A DNA stretch of 54,531 nt. Source: Zygnema cylindricum. Its lineage: Eukaryota > Streptophyta > Zygnematophyceae > Zygnematales > Zygnemataceae. The translations under genes were made by a program, and so were the position numbers. The notes below the pieces were generated by a model that saw nothing but the letters and a program-made list of their open reading frames with translations, made no database searches and was not told where the DNA came from. Shown piece by piece: positions 23,301-35,449 of this stretch. Every line of letters begins with the position of its first letter. Position 1 is the stretch's first letter. The stretch covers positions 1-54,531 of the forward strand of contig JBBHKE010000411.1 in assembly GCA_037447655.1 (NCBI GenBank). The letters run 5' to 3'.

Positions 23301-24306
23301 GGAGAAACTACAGGCAATCTGGAGAAATCAGAAGGAAACTAGTACCTGAAGAATCCCATACCGAACTGGATTATACCAGCAAAAAATGTTGCAGTAATGA
23401 CTAAATCTACATAGTCTTGATTAGGAATCTTCACTGTCTTTCCTGTCTTCGTGTCTTTCTTTCCTGATGGGTCCGGAACTGTAGAGTTCAGATATTCAGT
23501 TGCCAAATTTCCAATTAAAGACGAAACAACAGAGACTGGTCCAACTGCAATATGTTTTGAGGTTCCTAGAAGAGCATAAATTAATGGAGGTGTAAAACTT
23601 GAATCTGCAAAACCACCATTCAACCATCAGTTTTCAGTCTTTACACTATAATTCTCGTCAATAACAAAAGCCCTATTATTTCACAAGCGCATCTTTATCA
23701 GTCAACAGGAGTGATAAACAGCTGATGCAAGAAAAAACTCACATAGTCCATTCACTGGGGGCATTTGAGCGAGCTTTGCGTAGGCCAAATCCTGTAAAAG
23801 AAAAGGGAAACATTTCAGCGATTTTCAGCAGAAAATCTTACCAGCAGCAGCGTATCCTACAACCATCCGTAAATTGTGACACTCGGCGACTCACCTACAT
23901 GTAATACATCAGTTCTTTCAACACTACGACTTCCGCTGCAAGGAATACGGTAATGAAAGCAGAAAAAGAGACTTTTAAAAATTCCTACAAATATTTAACA
24001 GACACTCACCTGCGGTACTGCAAGACTTGCAATAGTACATCCTGCAATGACGTCTCCTAAGATCCATGAAGGACTATACGTGGCAAGTGTTCCTAAAATG
24101 GGGAATATTGCAAAAAGAGCAAGCTTGATCTTTGCGAGAGGGGACTTTCCCTTATACTTTCTAAAAGGGTCGTCATCTTCCACGATTAAATCCTTAATTG
24201 GCTTCACTGCATCTAATAACTCATCTTTGAGTTTCATCGGAGGCAACGGAACTTTGGTAATGAGAGGATTGTTCATATCATTGCCGGCGAAATGCTCGGA
24301 GCCCAT
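20318..24306 (-). CDS. SULTR-type sulfate transporter, copy B
   Basis: Fourteen exons whose lengths equal those of copy A one for one: 24306-24010, 23791-23743, 23604-23346, 23164-22993, 22865-22800, 22697-22575, 22433-22290, 22160-22095, 21972-21912, 21803-21676, 21562-21521, 21382-21017, 20783-20685 and 20476-20318 (2,031 bases, 676 residues). Landmarks are conserved: IASLAVPQ, KHIAVGPVSVVSSLIGNL, RLGFIVDFLSHAAVVGFMAG and the STAS core DIDSTGVHALEELYRALKKN. Against copy A, exon 1 differs at 13 of 99 residues (for example EHFAGND versus EYLASND), while exon 12 differs at 10 of 122. Introns have drifted by small indels (total spread 36 bases), and intron 3 is 181 bases, not a multiple of three as in copy A. 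No stop or splice defect is visible, so both copies look functional. Likely a proton-coupled sulfate carrier; specificity and localisation are unknown. Confidence 0.95.
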
Positions 24307-24335
24307 GGCTGCCTGCAGGACGATAAGAGGCGGGG

Positions 24336-25695
24336 GAATAAAGTCAGTTCCGAAGAAACATTGGAATTCTCCGTGGTCGACACCTTATGAATGGCAAAGA
24401 CAAAAAAGTCATTAAACATAAATTGCCAACATCATTAAAAAAAAAAATCATCAATTCCATGCAGCTATAGACCAAAGCATAGCCCGGACCCGGCCAATTG
24501 TGCTTTCGAAGCTACAAGGCGGCAAAGTTACAGGAGAGAGGAAAAGGAGCATTAGGATATTCAGAAATATCCAAAGCCAAGTTACATCACTGCAGGCAGC
24601 CAAATCAATCACTGCAGGCAGTGACGTCACTCCAGGAAGTGACGTCACTGCCAGCTGCAACTACTACACAGCATCTATATCATGGAAGATTTTATTATGA
24701 AAAATGCGATGGTTAAACCATCAAAGTACAAAACTTGATTGAAATGGAAAATTGTTTACTACTGTACCATTAAACATTTAAAAGGCTACAATTGCAAAAC
24801 CAAAAGTACGTACAAAAACTGTAAAAGCTAACCAACAGTAAGAGATGCTGCATCTATAGGACCGGCAGCGTTATTATAAAGCGAGAACTCACGGACTACA
24901 AATCACAAGAAAATAAAAGAGGACACCAATAGCGCAAACAACCAATAGCAGGAAGCCAGGAACTACAGACTGGGAGAAAAATTTACCACCAGAATCCTTC
25001 AGGACTACAAGTCTGCAATTGGTCGGCAGACCTAGCAATAATATAAAATCTGAATCTAAAATCTGATTCCCTGCAGATTGAGGGCAAATGGATAGAGGAA
25101 AGGATTATTGCTGACTTTAGGACTGCAATATTATTAACAAGTGGCACGGCAAGTTGAATGTCACAATACGTTTCCTCCTTTTCTACTTGAAAAAAGACGC
25201 TTGCCATACATCTTTTCCGTACTGCCGCAAAGTTGAGAAAGCGTACGGAAAAAGTGATCGGGGATAAAGTTATTTGTTGTACTTGAGTTTAGGGAGCCTA
25301 ACAATGTCTGTGACACTTGCCGTCGATGACCTAAAAGTCCTCAACTGACCGAATCACAGAAGAAAAAAGAAAAATAAATGTGGATTATCAAATTAGAGGT
25401 CATAAAAGATAGTCCTTATTGGTGGATAAGGAATTTCACGCCTGCCCAATAAAAATGACAGCCTCAAAACTGCCCGGTATGAAAGTACAGCTAGGACAAA
25501 GAAAAAGATTCAATAGAGCCGTACGTGGCGGGTACAGAAGCTGTTGGAAGCTGCATCTGATTACCTGTTGCTAGCTAATCACTTTCCTGTGAAATTTCTG
25601 CCTACATGCAATGAACCTCCGAAATACTAACATTTTTTTGCTTTGAGGGAAGGACGTGGCATCTGTGGATCAGATACATGTCAAATTCAGGGCGG
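24336..25695 (-). promoter_or_regulatory. 5' flank of sulfate transporter copy B, identical to that of copy A
   Basis: This matches 13972-15331 without a visible difference. Between the ATG and this block, two mismatches occur in about 29 bases, marking the inner edge of the identity. The outer edge is the terminal repeat TACACCGTGAATCGC at 25696. Confidence 0.6.
24622..24647. promoter_or_regulatory. Paired TGACGTCA palindromes upstream of copy B
   Basis: TGACGTCA at 24622-24629 and 24640-24647, the counterparts of the pair upstream of copy A. If used, both genes would share the same bZIP input. Confidence 0.42.
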
Positions 25696-25818
25696 TACAC
25701 CGTGAATCGCTATTAGCGTAATGAAATAGATAGCGTAATGAAACAATTAGCGTACTTTACGGTAAATTGTGTTTTTTCGGGTACACCATGATACTAATTT
25801 ATCATGTACTCTAATTTG
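25696..25818. mobile_element. TA-flanked MITE, family 5, inverted and missing one end
   Basis: It reads as the reverse complement of 15332-15468 from TACACCGTGAATCGC to CTCTAATTTG, then leaves homology exactly where the far terminal repeat should start (next bases TTCCTACC). The flank before it is the same as at copy A, so the element is flipped relative to the flank. Confidence 0.75.
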
Positions 25819-26165
25819 TTCCTACCCTGCAGCGGCTCTTTCTTTCATTTTTATCCCGGGTGTTGTCGCGCATTGCTATACACTGAAGGTGCATGTCTGA
25901 AAGGCTCACTGTTATTGGTTTAAAAATGACCAGGTCATCCCGCGTGTGTCCGGCTGTATCTATTTAGTGTTTACTTCCCGCGCGAATCGGGCTGTTGCCA
26001 TGTCTCCGTATCATCCTCGGTGTGTTGGCAATTGGTGAGCCATTGGCTGAATCTCGTGAGATGTTTTTTGCCCGGAGAGCCGACGACGTTGGATCGCCGC
26101 CGTCAAAGGTACAGTAACGTCGACGACAAAACGACGGAAACAAAAATGTACTTTTCTTCTTTGTC
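25819..26165. other. Short unique stretch upstream of copy B's flank
   Basis: It has no counterpart at copy A and is less AT-rich than its surroundings. A 93-residue antisense frame crosses it but has no recognisable motif. Nothing else is seen. Confidence 0.35.
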
Positions 26166-26168
26166 TTA

Positions 26169-27727
26169 GGGTACGTCCCCATGTAATTGTAACTTAGCGA
26201 ACTTATTTTGCATTTTAGCGCGGATCCGCCGGACCCGGCTTTCAAGTGTCCCTATGGGTGTGTCCCCATGTGCATAAGTAAGGGTTTTTTTCTGTCGTTT
26301 TGCCGTAAAACTTAGCGCCGTACTGCCCAAATTGCAACCGTACGAAGGAATCGCAAATTTGTAGAGTACAATTTGCGTCATCCTTGAACTTAGGATGTAC
26401 GAAAATTTGTCGTCTTGTTCTTTTCGACCCACTTCTACGACAAAAACGTCATCTTCAAACCTTTGTTTAAAACACATGCACGATGTGATTTAAAATGAGG
26501 TTTTTTCGATTGACAAATAGGAACACTTTTTCGCACGTGCCTTAAATTTCGAAAAAAATCCTACGATATCCAAGGACAAAGAAAAGTACATAGTTCGCTA
26601 TGTTCTGTACGTTTGCGTTATAATAAGACAAAAAGAAGTACACAGTTTGTTTGATTTTGTCCGTTTTCGTCCAGTACGGATTTTTTATTTACACGGGTCT
26701 TCAAATTCCAATGCCATTTCACCTCGAGCGAACAGGCGACGCGAAGGGCAAAGCGCATCTTCTTCAACCGTGAAACTGCCAGGCTGGAATGCGGTACGTC
26801 TACAATGTCACGGTAAGACATAAGACGTCACAAAGCAGTTCCAAAAAATAATGTGCGACCACAGATTGTAGACGTTGACAACCGTCACAGGTATTGTCGA
26901 CGTATACAATCGTAACAAGCGTAAGTTGCGATTTCATCCTTACAGACATAGGGACACTTGAAAATCGGGTCCGACGGATCCGCGCTAAAATACAAAGTAA
27001 GTTCGCTAAGTTACAAGTACATGGGGACATACCCTATGTCTTTAAGGACGAAATTGTAACACGCTTTTTACGACTGTGTACGTCGACAATACCTATGACG
27101 GTTGTCAACGACTACAATTTGTGGTCGCACGTTATTTTTTGGAATTTCTTGTGACGTCGCATGTCTTACCGTGACATTGTAGACGTACCGCCTTGCAGCC
27201 TGTGTCGTTTCACGGTTGACGAAGATGCGCTTTGCCTTCGCGTCTCCTCTCTGGTCGACGTGAAATGGCATCGGAATTTGAAGATCCCAGCAAAAAAAAA
27301 ATCCGTACTAGACGAAAACGGACAAAATCAAACAAATTGTGTACTTTTATTTATCGTATTAGACAGCAAACGAGCAAACCACAGCGAACTCTATACTTTT
27401 CTTTGTCCTTGGAAATCGTATGAAAAATTTCGAAAATTACGGCACGTGTAAATATATGTTCCTATTTGTTTATAGAAAATCCCTATTTTTAAAACACATC
27501 GCGCATGTGTTTTAAAGATAAGGTTGAAGATGATGTTTTTTGTCGTCAAAGTGGGTCGAAAAACACAAGACGACAAATTTTTGTACATCGTAAGTTTGAG
27601 GATGACGCAAATTGTACTCTACAAACTTGCGATTCTTTCGTACGGTCGGAACTTAGGCATTACGGCGCTAAGTTTTACAGCAAAACGACATAAAAAAACC
27701 CTTACTTATGCACATGGGGACATACCC
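26169..27727 (+). mobile_element. Tourist-like MITE, family 1, host of a nested insertion
   Basis: Left end GGGTACGTCCCCATGTAA, right end CACATGGGGACATACCC, flanked by TTA at 26166-26168 and 27728-27730. Its own sequence is 26169-26255 plus 27035-27727. It is interrupted by a second, inverted family 1 element. Confidence 0.78.
26256..27034 (-). mobile_element. Tourist-like MITE, family 1, nested inverted copy (779 bp)
   Basis: Ends GGGTGTGTCCCCATGTGC and GTACATGGGGACATACCC. The trinucleotide TAT flanks it on both sides (26253-26255 and 27035-27037), inside the host copy. It is closest in sequence to the copy at 7560-8335. Confidence 0.76.
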
Positions 27728-27789
27728 TTAGCGTCGTGACCTGCTTGTTACACAATTCTTGTCATATTAAAGAGAACATAGGCGGGTAT

Positions 27790-28585
27790 ATAGCAAAGTT
27801 AAAAAGTAGGTGAAAGTAGGCCCATACAATATGCCTATTATACGCAAAACATACAATATGACCTTAGGACCCATATTGTATTGGTCGCAAAATGAAAAAA
27901 GAAAGTAGCAGGGTTGAGTTGCACGTCGTTGGATAGAGAATTATACCATGGTTAAAAAGTAGGTGAACGTAGGCCAATACAATATGCCTATTGTATGTAA
28001 AAGATACAATATGACCTTAAGACTGATATTGTATTGGTCGCAAAATGAAAAAAAATAGTAACAGGGTTGAGTTGCACATCGATCGATAGAGAATTAAACG
28101 TCATGTCTAAATTTTGAAAAAACATTCGGACAAAAAAAATATATATGTGAGTTTTGAGATATTTTTTTATTTAAACCGTCAGATTTGGACGATCGGACAG
28201 TCGCTGATCAAAGTAGCGATGTAAGAATATCACATGAAAAGCCCAAAACACAACTCATCATACCCTGTGTTAGCTCGTTGAAATTTCGTCCAGCGGGCGT
28301 GCGTTGTACAATGATCATACGTCATATTCGTAGGTTCGTACAAAAGTGTGCACAAACGCACACACATACAGTATGCCTACTCTGCGCGAGTTTTGTGCCA
28401 AGTTTTGTGCGCCTACCAAAGGCATACCATATAAACGCCTACTTTTGAACTATGAATTAAACGTCATCGGACGGTCGCTGATCAAAGTAGCGACCAAAGT
28501 AGCGAACTAAGAAGATCACATGAAAAGCCCACAACACACCCTGCGCCTACCTAGGCCTACGATAAAGCGCCTACTTTTAAACTAT
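27790..28585. mobile_element. Decayed family 6 (hAT-like) element copies
   Basis: Two partial copies begin with TTAAAAAGTAGGTGAA (27800 and 27952), each followed by paired TACAATATG phrases. Further family 6 interior and an end reading CGCCTACTTTTAAACTATG lie at 28185-28585. Compare the complete element at 33962-34506. Confidence 0.5.
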
Positions 28586-28911
28586 GGTATATAGTAAAAT
28601 ACTTTTTTTGTGTTTTTTTTTTGTCAGCGAAATCTGCGCGTATCAATTTTTGTCCGCGAAGTTGTCGGCTTTTAAATGTTTCACTAGCAAAATCCACGAC
28701 CATCAATTGTTTGCCGTCGAAATCGGTCTGCGACAATCTTTTCAATCTTCCAGCCGCAAACGTCATTTTTTTTTGAGCCGCAATCGTCTCCCGCTCTCCC
28801 CTCTTGTCGCTGCAATACCCGCGGTCGTCGTTTTTATCCAGAAACATCCGTTGATAATCCATAATGCTAATTTTCGCTTGAAATTCCGTTGAAAACTACA
28901 ACTTTTTTTCT

Positions 28912-29455
28912 AAATACATATTACAACCGGAAAAAACATAGAATAAATGCGTTAAAAAATCTTAACTACATCAAGAGTTTTCATTCAAGCATAAACAGAT
29001 TTGGGTGAAGTTTCATCGAACGAAAAGTGAGGTTGTTTCCAAAAATTCATACCTCTCCGTACTACTTCGTACCTTTTTTTTTTTTTTTATCAGCTAACAA
29101 CATTACAGAGAATCTTGCCAATATACTCCAAAATTATGGGAGGTAACAATGACCGTTGGATATTCATTCGCGAGCATTCGCTTCAAAAAAGTTTGTAAAT
29201 AGTGATGTACCTCGTAAAAAAAAAAAAAAAAGGCTGAGCCGCGACACGCTGGATAATGAGCATACGTGTCAGGATGGCAACCACTAGAAATCATAAAAAA
29301 ACCGCACATAATATATACATTACAAAATCCAACCGAAAACACAAGAGAAATCTCGTAACGCACTTTTGTCACACTATTTTCGTCAGCGCCCATTCGTCAC
29401 ACTATTTATGGCAACGCTCATCCGTCACGCGAAAAAAATAGGAACCCCAAAAAAT
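28912..29455. repeat. Dispersed repeat (family 3 interior), copy 1
   Basis: It matches 31838-32410 in the same orientation and 42474-42940 inverted. Shared phrases include CATATTACAACCGGAAAAAA, TTTGTCACACTATTTTCGTC and ACGCTCATCCGTCACGCG. The frames in it are shadows of the repeat. Confidence 0.6.
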
Positions 29456-29839
29456 TCTGTTCAGTTAACTGAACAAGAAGTACCAATAACTACGACTTAT
29501 TTTTTTCTCGAATCGCGTACATTTCCGTAAAAAAACCGTACATATTACGGAAATTATTGTACTTTCCCGTAAATTGTTGGTTTCACTTTACAGTAGACGT
29601 TTTTTTGCGATTTTCAAAACCGTCAGGAATTATACATTTCAATCCGAAAATTTGAAAAAATCGCACGATTTTAACAACACTGTTCACAAGAGTCACGTCT
29701 GACGTGGCATTGTGTCAAAAGATTTAGCTCGCAACAAGTTTCATGCACTAGTTTGTACATATGACGTAAGCGCATGTACGTACTCAATGAAATATGCAAT
29801 TCCCATTTTTACGAGTATTTTTTTTTTATGATTGTCTTA

Positions 29840-30756
29840 GGGTAGAATTCCACTAGACGAAAAGTGGGGTTCATTACAAGACGTCGTACGTTTTCCTACA
29901 ACGCCGTACAAAGTCGTACCTTTTTTTTTTGTCATACATAACATCATTACTGGAAAGCTGTCGGGAGGCTCCAATGATGTAGGCGTAATTCCTCGCCCTT
30001 GAATATTCCACTTTTTCAGATCCGCGAAGCAATCATGCCCATCATCCAGTGTGAAGATACTCTCCTCGCGAGGAGAGTTGCTCGATAGTGGTTGTGTACC
30101 ATTGGTACACGTGAAATTACAAAAACAATATCCACTTTGAACAAGCGACCGCAGGTCTACACGTCTTACATGCCATGTGCCTACGTCGTACAGTCCATGT
30201 GCCGCATGCCACGTTGGATACAAGTGAGCCTAAAAGATCCTCGCACACTCCGTCTAACATCCACCGCAAATCAAAGTTTGCTGCAACCTTCAAATTGTCG
30301 CGTCTTTTTGCCATTTTGTTTCGAAGTTTTGATTTTAATTTTCAAAATCAAAATCTGACCGCAACTTTGATGTACGAAACATTAACTACCTCCGGTCGTA
30401 TCCTCGCACGCTCCGTCTGACATCCACCGACATTCAAAGTTTGTCGTGACCTTCAAAGTTTGCCCCGTTTTTTTGCCATTCCGTTTCGAAGTTTTGATTT
30501 CCATTTTCAAAATCAAAATATGGCCGCAAATTTGATGTACGAATCATTAACTACCCCCGGTCGTACAAATATTTCGTTCTGATTTTCCGTTTGTAGATTT
30601 GTCTAAAATCTTCAAAATCTGGACTTTGACCTATATGGCGCCAATCAGAATTAGGAAGGTTTGATATTGGCCCGACAAAATGGAATAGTATCTGTGCAAA
30701 CACTACGAGTAGACCTGCCCGTACATTTACCGTGACCACCTAATGGAATTTTACCC
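29840..30756. mobile_element. Tourist-like MITE, family 2 (917 bp)
   Basis: Left end GGGTAGAATTCCACTAGACG, right end CTAATGGAATTTTACCC, flanked by TTA (29837-29839 and 30757-30759). It is longer than the 6839-7556 copy because a segment with CTCGCACGCTCCGTCTGACA (about 30400-30545) duplicates 30235-30390. Confidence 0.75.
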
Positions 30757-30759
30757 TTA

Positions 30760-32712
30760 GGGTGAAGTTGTATTTGGGAAAAAATGAGGTTGTTTACTCA
30801 ATGTCGTATTTTTTCGTACAATGCCGTATCAATTTTGTTTTTGTCAAAATTGCGTGATCGCCTTGCTGTCAAAGATTCTACATAGATTCGCACGATCCGA
30901 ATAGTATCTTACGTGAACCAGCCTACATGTGCCACGCATGACAAATTGTCGGTTACCGACCCGACAGAAATTGAAAGAAAGCCTTCAGTAGACACATTTT
31001 TGGGTTTAGTGCCACCGCCTAATGGAACCCACACCTTAAATGTTAAAACGCACATGTTTCAGTATATTTTCTTAAAATTAAATATTATAAAATATTATTT
31101 TTTTAATAGTTTAGAAAGATGCGATTCTTACCATAGTTCAAAAGTAGGTGAAAGTAGGCCTATACAATATGCCTATTGTATGCAAAACTTACAACATGAC
31201 CTTAAGACCCATATTGTATTCGGGCATATTCAAACCAATTAAGACATTCGGATACAAAATTGGACCAATTTAAACCTTCGGAACAATTTTTTTTATTTAC
31301 ACCATCAGATTAGGACGATCGGACGGTCGCTGATCAAAGTAGCGATCTAAGAATATCACATGAAAAGCCCATAACACAACTTAGGATAAAGGCGCCGACC
31401 AAAGGCCTACCATAAAAACGCCTACTTTTGAACCGTAGTTCAAAAGTAGGTGACAGAAGGCCCATACAATCTACCTATTGTACGCAAAACATACAATATG
31501 ACCTTAAGACCCATATTGTATTGGTCGCAAGCAGCACTTCCAAGAAAAATTCGGCGCGGCATACAATAAAAACGCCTATTTTTGAACTATGTTTTGAACT
31601 ATGTGTTTCACTCGCAAAATCCACGACCGTCAATTGTTAGCCGTCAAAATCGGCTAGTGGCAATGTTTTGAATCCCAAGAGCCGCAAGCGTCATTTTTTT
31701 CCGGCCGCAAACGTCTCCCCCTCTTCCCCGCAATGCCCTCGGTCGTCGTTTATATCCAGAAACATCCGTCGAAAGTTCATTGTTGTTAATTGTTAATTTT
31801 CGCCTGAAAGCCCCTTGAAACCTAAAATTATATTTTCTATACATATTACAACCGAAATAAACGTAGAATGCGTTAAAAAAGCTTAACTACATCAAAAGTT
31901 TTCAATCAAACTTTGAAAGCATAAACAAACTTGGGTGAAGTTCCATCGGATGAAAAGTGAGATTGTTTCCAAATATTCGGACCTCTCCATACTACTTCGT
32001 ACCTTTTATTTTGTTTTTATCCGCGAACAACATTACAAAGAATATTACCAATGTGCTTCAAAATTCTAGGAGGTAACAATAACTGTTGGATATTCATTCT
32101 CGAAGCATTCGCTTCAAATTTTTTTGTAAATGGTGATGTAACTAGACAAGGTACATCACCATTCAAGGTACATCACCATTTACAAAAACATTTGAGCCGC
32201 CACACGCTGGATAATAAGCATACGTGTCAAGATCGCAACCACCGGAAATCATAAAGTTTCGACGTGATATATACATTACAAAATCCAACCGAAAACACAA
32301 GAGAAATCTCGTAACGCACTTTTGTCACACTATTTTCGTCAGCGCCCATTCGTCACACTATTTATGGCAACGCTCATCCGTCACGCGAAAAAAATAGGAA
32401 CCCCAAAAAAATGAGTTGATCCCTGAGAAAGCGTCTGCAAATAATACAAAAATTGTGTCGTACGATGACATGGTGAGCGACTTAGCGCGGTACATGGTAC
32501 GGAAATGAAGATTTGAAGTTAAAGCTGGCCTGTGTGAAAGATATTTGACGATTTTCAATATCAAATCTTTATTTCCGTGGTACCAATCATTTTATAACAC
32601 GTGGATTACAGACTTTGCGCGATAGGACGTCGTTTAAACGCGCATCGTTTAAAACGTAGCATCTTGTAATGTTAGTCGTACAATTACAACATTTTATGAT
32701 GGAACTTCACTC
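30760..32712. mobile_element. Tourist-like element, family 3 (1,953 bp) with nested insertions
   Basis: It begins GGGTGAAGTTGTATTTGG and ends GATGGAACTTCACTC. TTA lies at 30757-30759 and 32713-32715. Nested inside are family 6 pieces (about 31130-31610) and another family 3-like left end near 31933. No intact transposase was seen. Confidence 0.62.
31838..32410. repeat. Dispersed repeat (family 3 interior), copy 2
   Basis: The same sequence as 28912-29455 with moderate divergence, plus an extra duplicated phrase (GTACATCACCATT) at 32150-32175 that forms a small inverted repeat. Confidence 0.6.
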
Positions 32713-32715
32713 TTA

Positions 32716-33382
32716 GGGTATGGTTACATCAAACGAAAAGTGAGGCTTAATGCACAATTTTGCACTTGCCCATACCATTCTATGCTATAATTTCGTGAGT
32801 TTCTTAGAAACAACATTACAAGAAACAAGATTTTCGATTCTCCAAGTATCCAGGAGAAAACATCGACCGCTCGATTACATTTACGTCTTCATCTGCGAAG
32901 CAATCGCTCCATCCGCCACTGTATTGGTGAACCCACCTCGCGGAGGTGGGTTGACCAATATCGATTAAGTAAATTGGCTACACCTGGACGATAGACACGT
33001 GCGTCGATGAAAAACGAAAAATTTCACACGTCCCCAAAGTCACTTGCCGTCGGACAAGGTGACCGTAAAACCTTTGCCAAAAAGAAATAAGGTTTTTTAT
33101 TGAAAGTCAACAGAGTGAAGGAGATCTTTGAGGTACATTGACGCGGTACACTTGCGAAGTACACGTACGTAATTCGCAAGTACGGATTTCCATACGAAAA
33201 TGGTTGGTTTCAAAATCTTTGACGATTTTAGAGATTTGATCGCCAACTTACGTGGAGCCTCTCAAATCAAAACACGTATGTGAAATCTTATTTACATACG
33301 TTACGCAATGTAACCGAGGCCTCTGTAATACATAAACTTTTATGTCCGTACTATTACATAGACCTCCTGATGTAACCAACCC
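32716..33382. mobile_element. Tourist-like MITE, family 4 (667 bp)
   Basis: Left end GGGTATGGTTACATCA, right end TGATGTAACCAACCC, flanked by TTA at 32713-32715 and 33383-33385. Fragments of the same family occur at 40915-41260 inside the family 3 element. No coding capacity. Confidence 0.72.
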
Positions 33383-33429
33383 TTATTGTGAACAAAAAAT
33401 AAAAAAACTAGATTAAACATATTTTTCAA

Positions 33430-33660
33430 CTCGAAAAAAATATAAGTGTACAAACGGGTGTATGGCATAAAATAGCATAAAACCTATTTAAAAGGTAGTG
33501 TTTAATACCATAATCAAATAAACAATAGGGGCGAATGTTTGTGATTTTTAGGCTCGCTATGTTGGGAGTTTTTGGTAATTCAATATGAGTACAATAACGA
33601 CGGAAATTTCGAGACAAATTTGTAGTTTATTTTTGAGATGACATACTTGTTAGACTAGAT
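33430..33660. repeat. Dispersed repeat shared with 16740-16960
   Basis: Both copies contain AATGTTTGTGATTTTTA and, downstream, AGTTTTTGGTAATT. The ends are not defined. The region 33661-33953 that follows shows nothing recognisable. Confidence 0.45.
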
Positions 33661-33961
33661 CTTAACACTTAATTATGCCTTTTGTCTTTGTTTAAACTAT
33701 ATTTTGGGATATTTCAAGGGCTTTTTAGGGTCATATGGGTGGTTTTAGGTTATTTAACGGTAAAAGGTCTTTAGGGTTTTTATTTGGATAAATTTTGTTA
33801 TTACGTAACAATTATAAGTTTATAACATCCTAAACAATGAGGGGTTATACAAACCTAAATTGGTGTAGACTACAGTAACAGTCCCAAAAAATGTGCAAAA
33901 TATACGGATGAAACCAAGACCTTGCCCTAAAAACCTGTCCGATTCAATATGCAATTTGAAG

Positions 33962-34506
33962 CATAGTTCAAAAGTAGGCGTTTTTATGGTAGGCCTTTGG
34001 TAGGTGCACAAAACTTGGCACTAAACTCGCGTAGAGTAGGCATACTGCATGGGTGTGTGTTGTGGACACTATTGTACGGACGTACGAATCTGACGTATGA
34101 TCGTAGTTCAGCGCACGCCGACGGACTAAATTTTATAGCGAACTAAAACACGCGGACGTTCAATTTTCCAGACGCTAATATGACAGATAGTCCTTTCGTA
34201 AGTTGTGTTATGGGCTTTTCATGTGATCTTCTTAGATCGTTACTTTGATCATCTACCGTCCGATCGTTTGAATATGACGGTTTAAAAAAGTTTTACCTCA
34301 AAACTCACATAATTTTTTTTTTGTCCGATTTTTTTTCAAAACTTAGACATGACGTTTAATTCTCTATCGATCGATGTGCAACTCAACCCTGTAACTATTT
34401 TTTTTCATTTTTCGACCAATACAATATGGGTCTTAAGGGCATATTGTATGTTTTGCATACAATAGGCATATTGTATAGGCCTACTTTCACCTACTTTTGA
34501 ACTATG
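33962..34506. mobile_element. hAT-like non-autonomous element, family 6 (545 bp)
   Basis: Terminal inverted repeats CATAGTTCAAAAGTAGG and CCTACTTTTGAACTATG are flanked by a perfect 8-bp target duplication ATTTGAAG (33954-33961 and 34507-34514). An 8-bp duplication is diagnostic of hAT-type (or similar) integration. The internal TACAATATG phrases are shared with 27790-28100 and 31140-31520. Confidence 0.8.
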
Positions 34507-35449
34507 ATTTGAAGAAAGTGTAAAATGAAATATTTTGTACGGTATAAGATTCAACGTATGTACAGCCTAAACTACACCATGAATCGTTATTAGCCTTATG
34601 TACGCTAGATCGGCACCCAAAATTTTGACATTGATACCTTAAATATAATAAATTACACTATTTAAGGAAGTCGACCATAATCTGCCACATCTCCTGGAAC
34701 TAAATTAGAATGAATGACGCTAATTTTTTCTTTACACTAATAATTTCTATACGCTAATAACGATTCAAGGTGTACCAGTAATAAAGAAGACGACGAATGA
34801 AACGGATGTACGTACGTACATTCCCTATTGGATTTGAAGACTAAGCGTGTGCAGATTTACCTGATTTAGAGCTGACATGCAAAAAAGATAAAAATTCATA
34901 GATACGGGGGTCGCGTTGCGTAGATAACGCCAACAAAGGTAAAATGATGTACGGAAACGATCCGTCAGATCACTTTGGGTTAACGAACAGATTTGTTTGG
35001 CGTGTAGCATAGTTGAACAAAAGTGGTCCCGCGGATTTGAACGTTACTTGGCGCATTCAACGGAGTACGCGTGTTCGATCGGACAGTAGGTACGAAATCC
35101 GGGTTCCGCGGAGCGACCACCATGGAAAGGCGACGAATCCGCCGTCGGACTTGTTTCTGTCAAACGGCTGTTGACTTTATGCGGGACCAATATGACCCGG
35201 CAAAAGTGTCGCGGTATGAATTTTAGTGTCGGTGACGAGTACAGAACAAGTCTATGCACCGACATCGCATTTGTGGATAATGTACAGGTAGATATTAAGC
35301 GTGCATCTCCATGAGCCGAAGTAAGTGCTTTTTCCTCTTTTTTCCTGTAAAACTTAGAGCCGTACCGCGTATGTTTCAGCCGTACAAACAAATAGAAATA
35401 AGGAGAGCCGTACCGCGTAAGTTTCAACCGTACAAAAAAATAGAAATAA

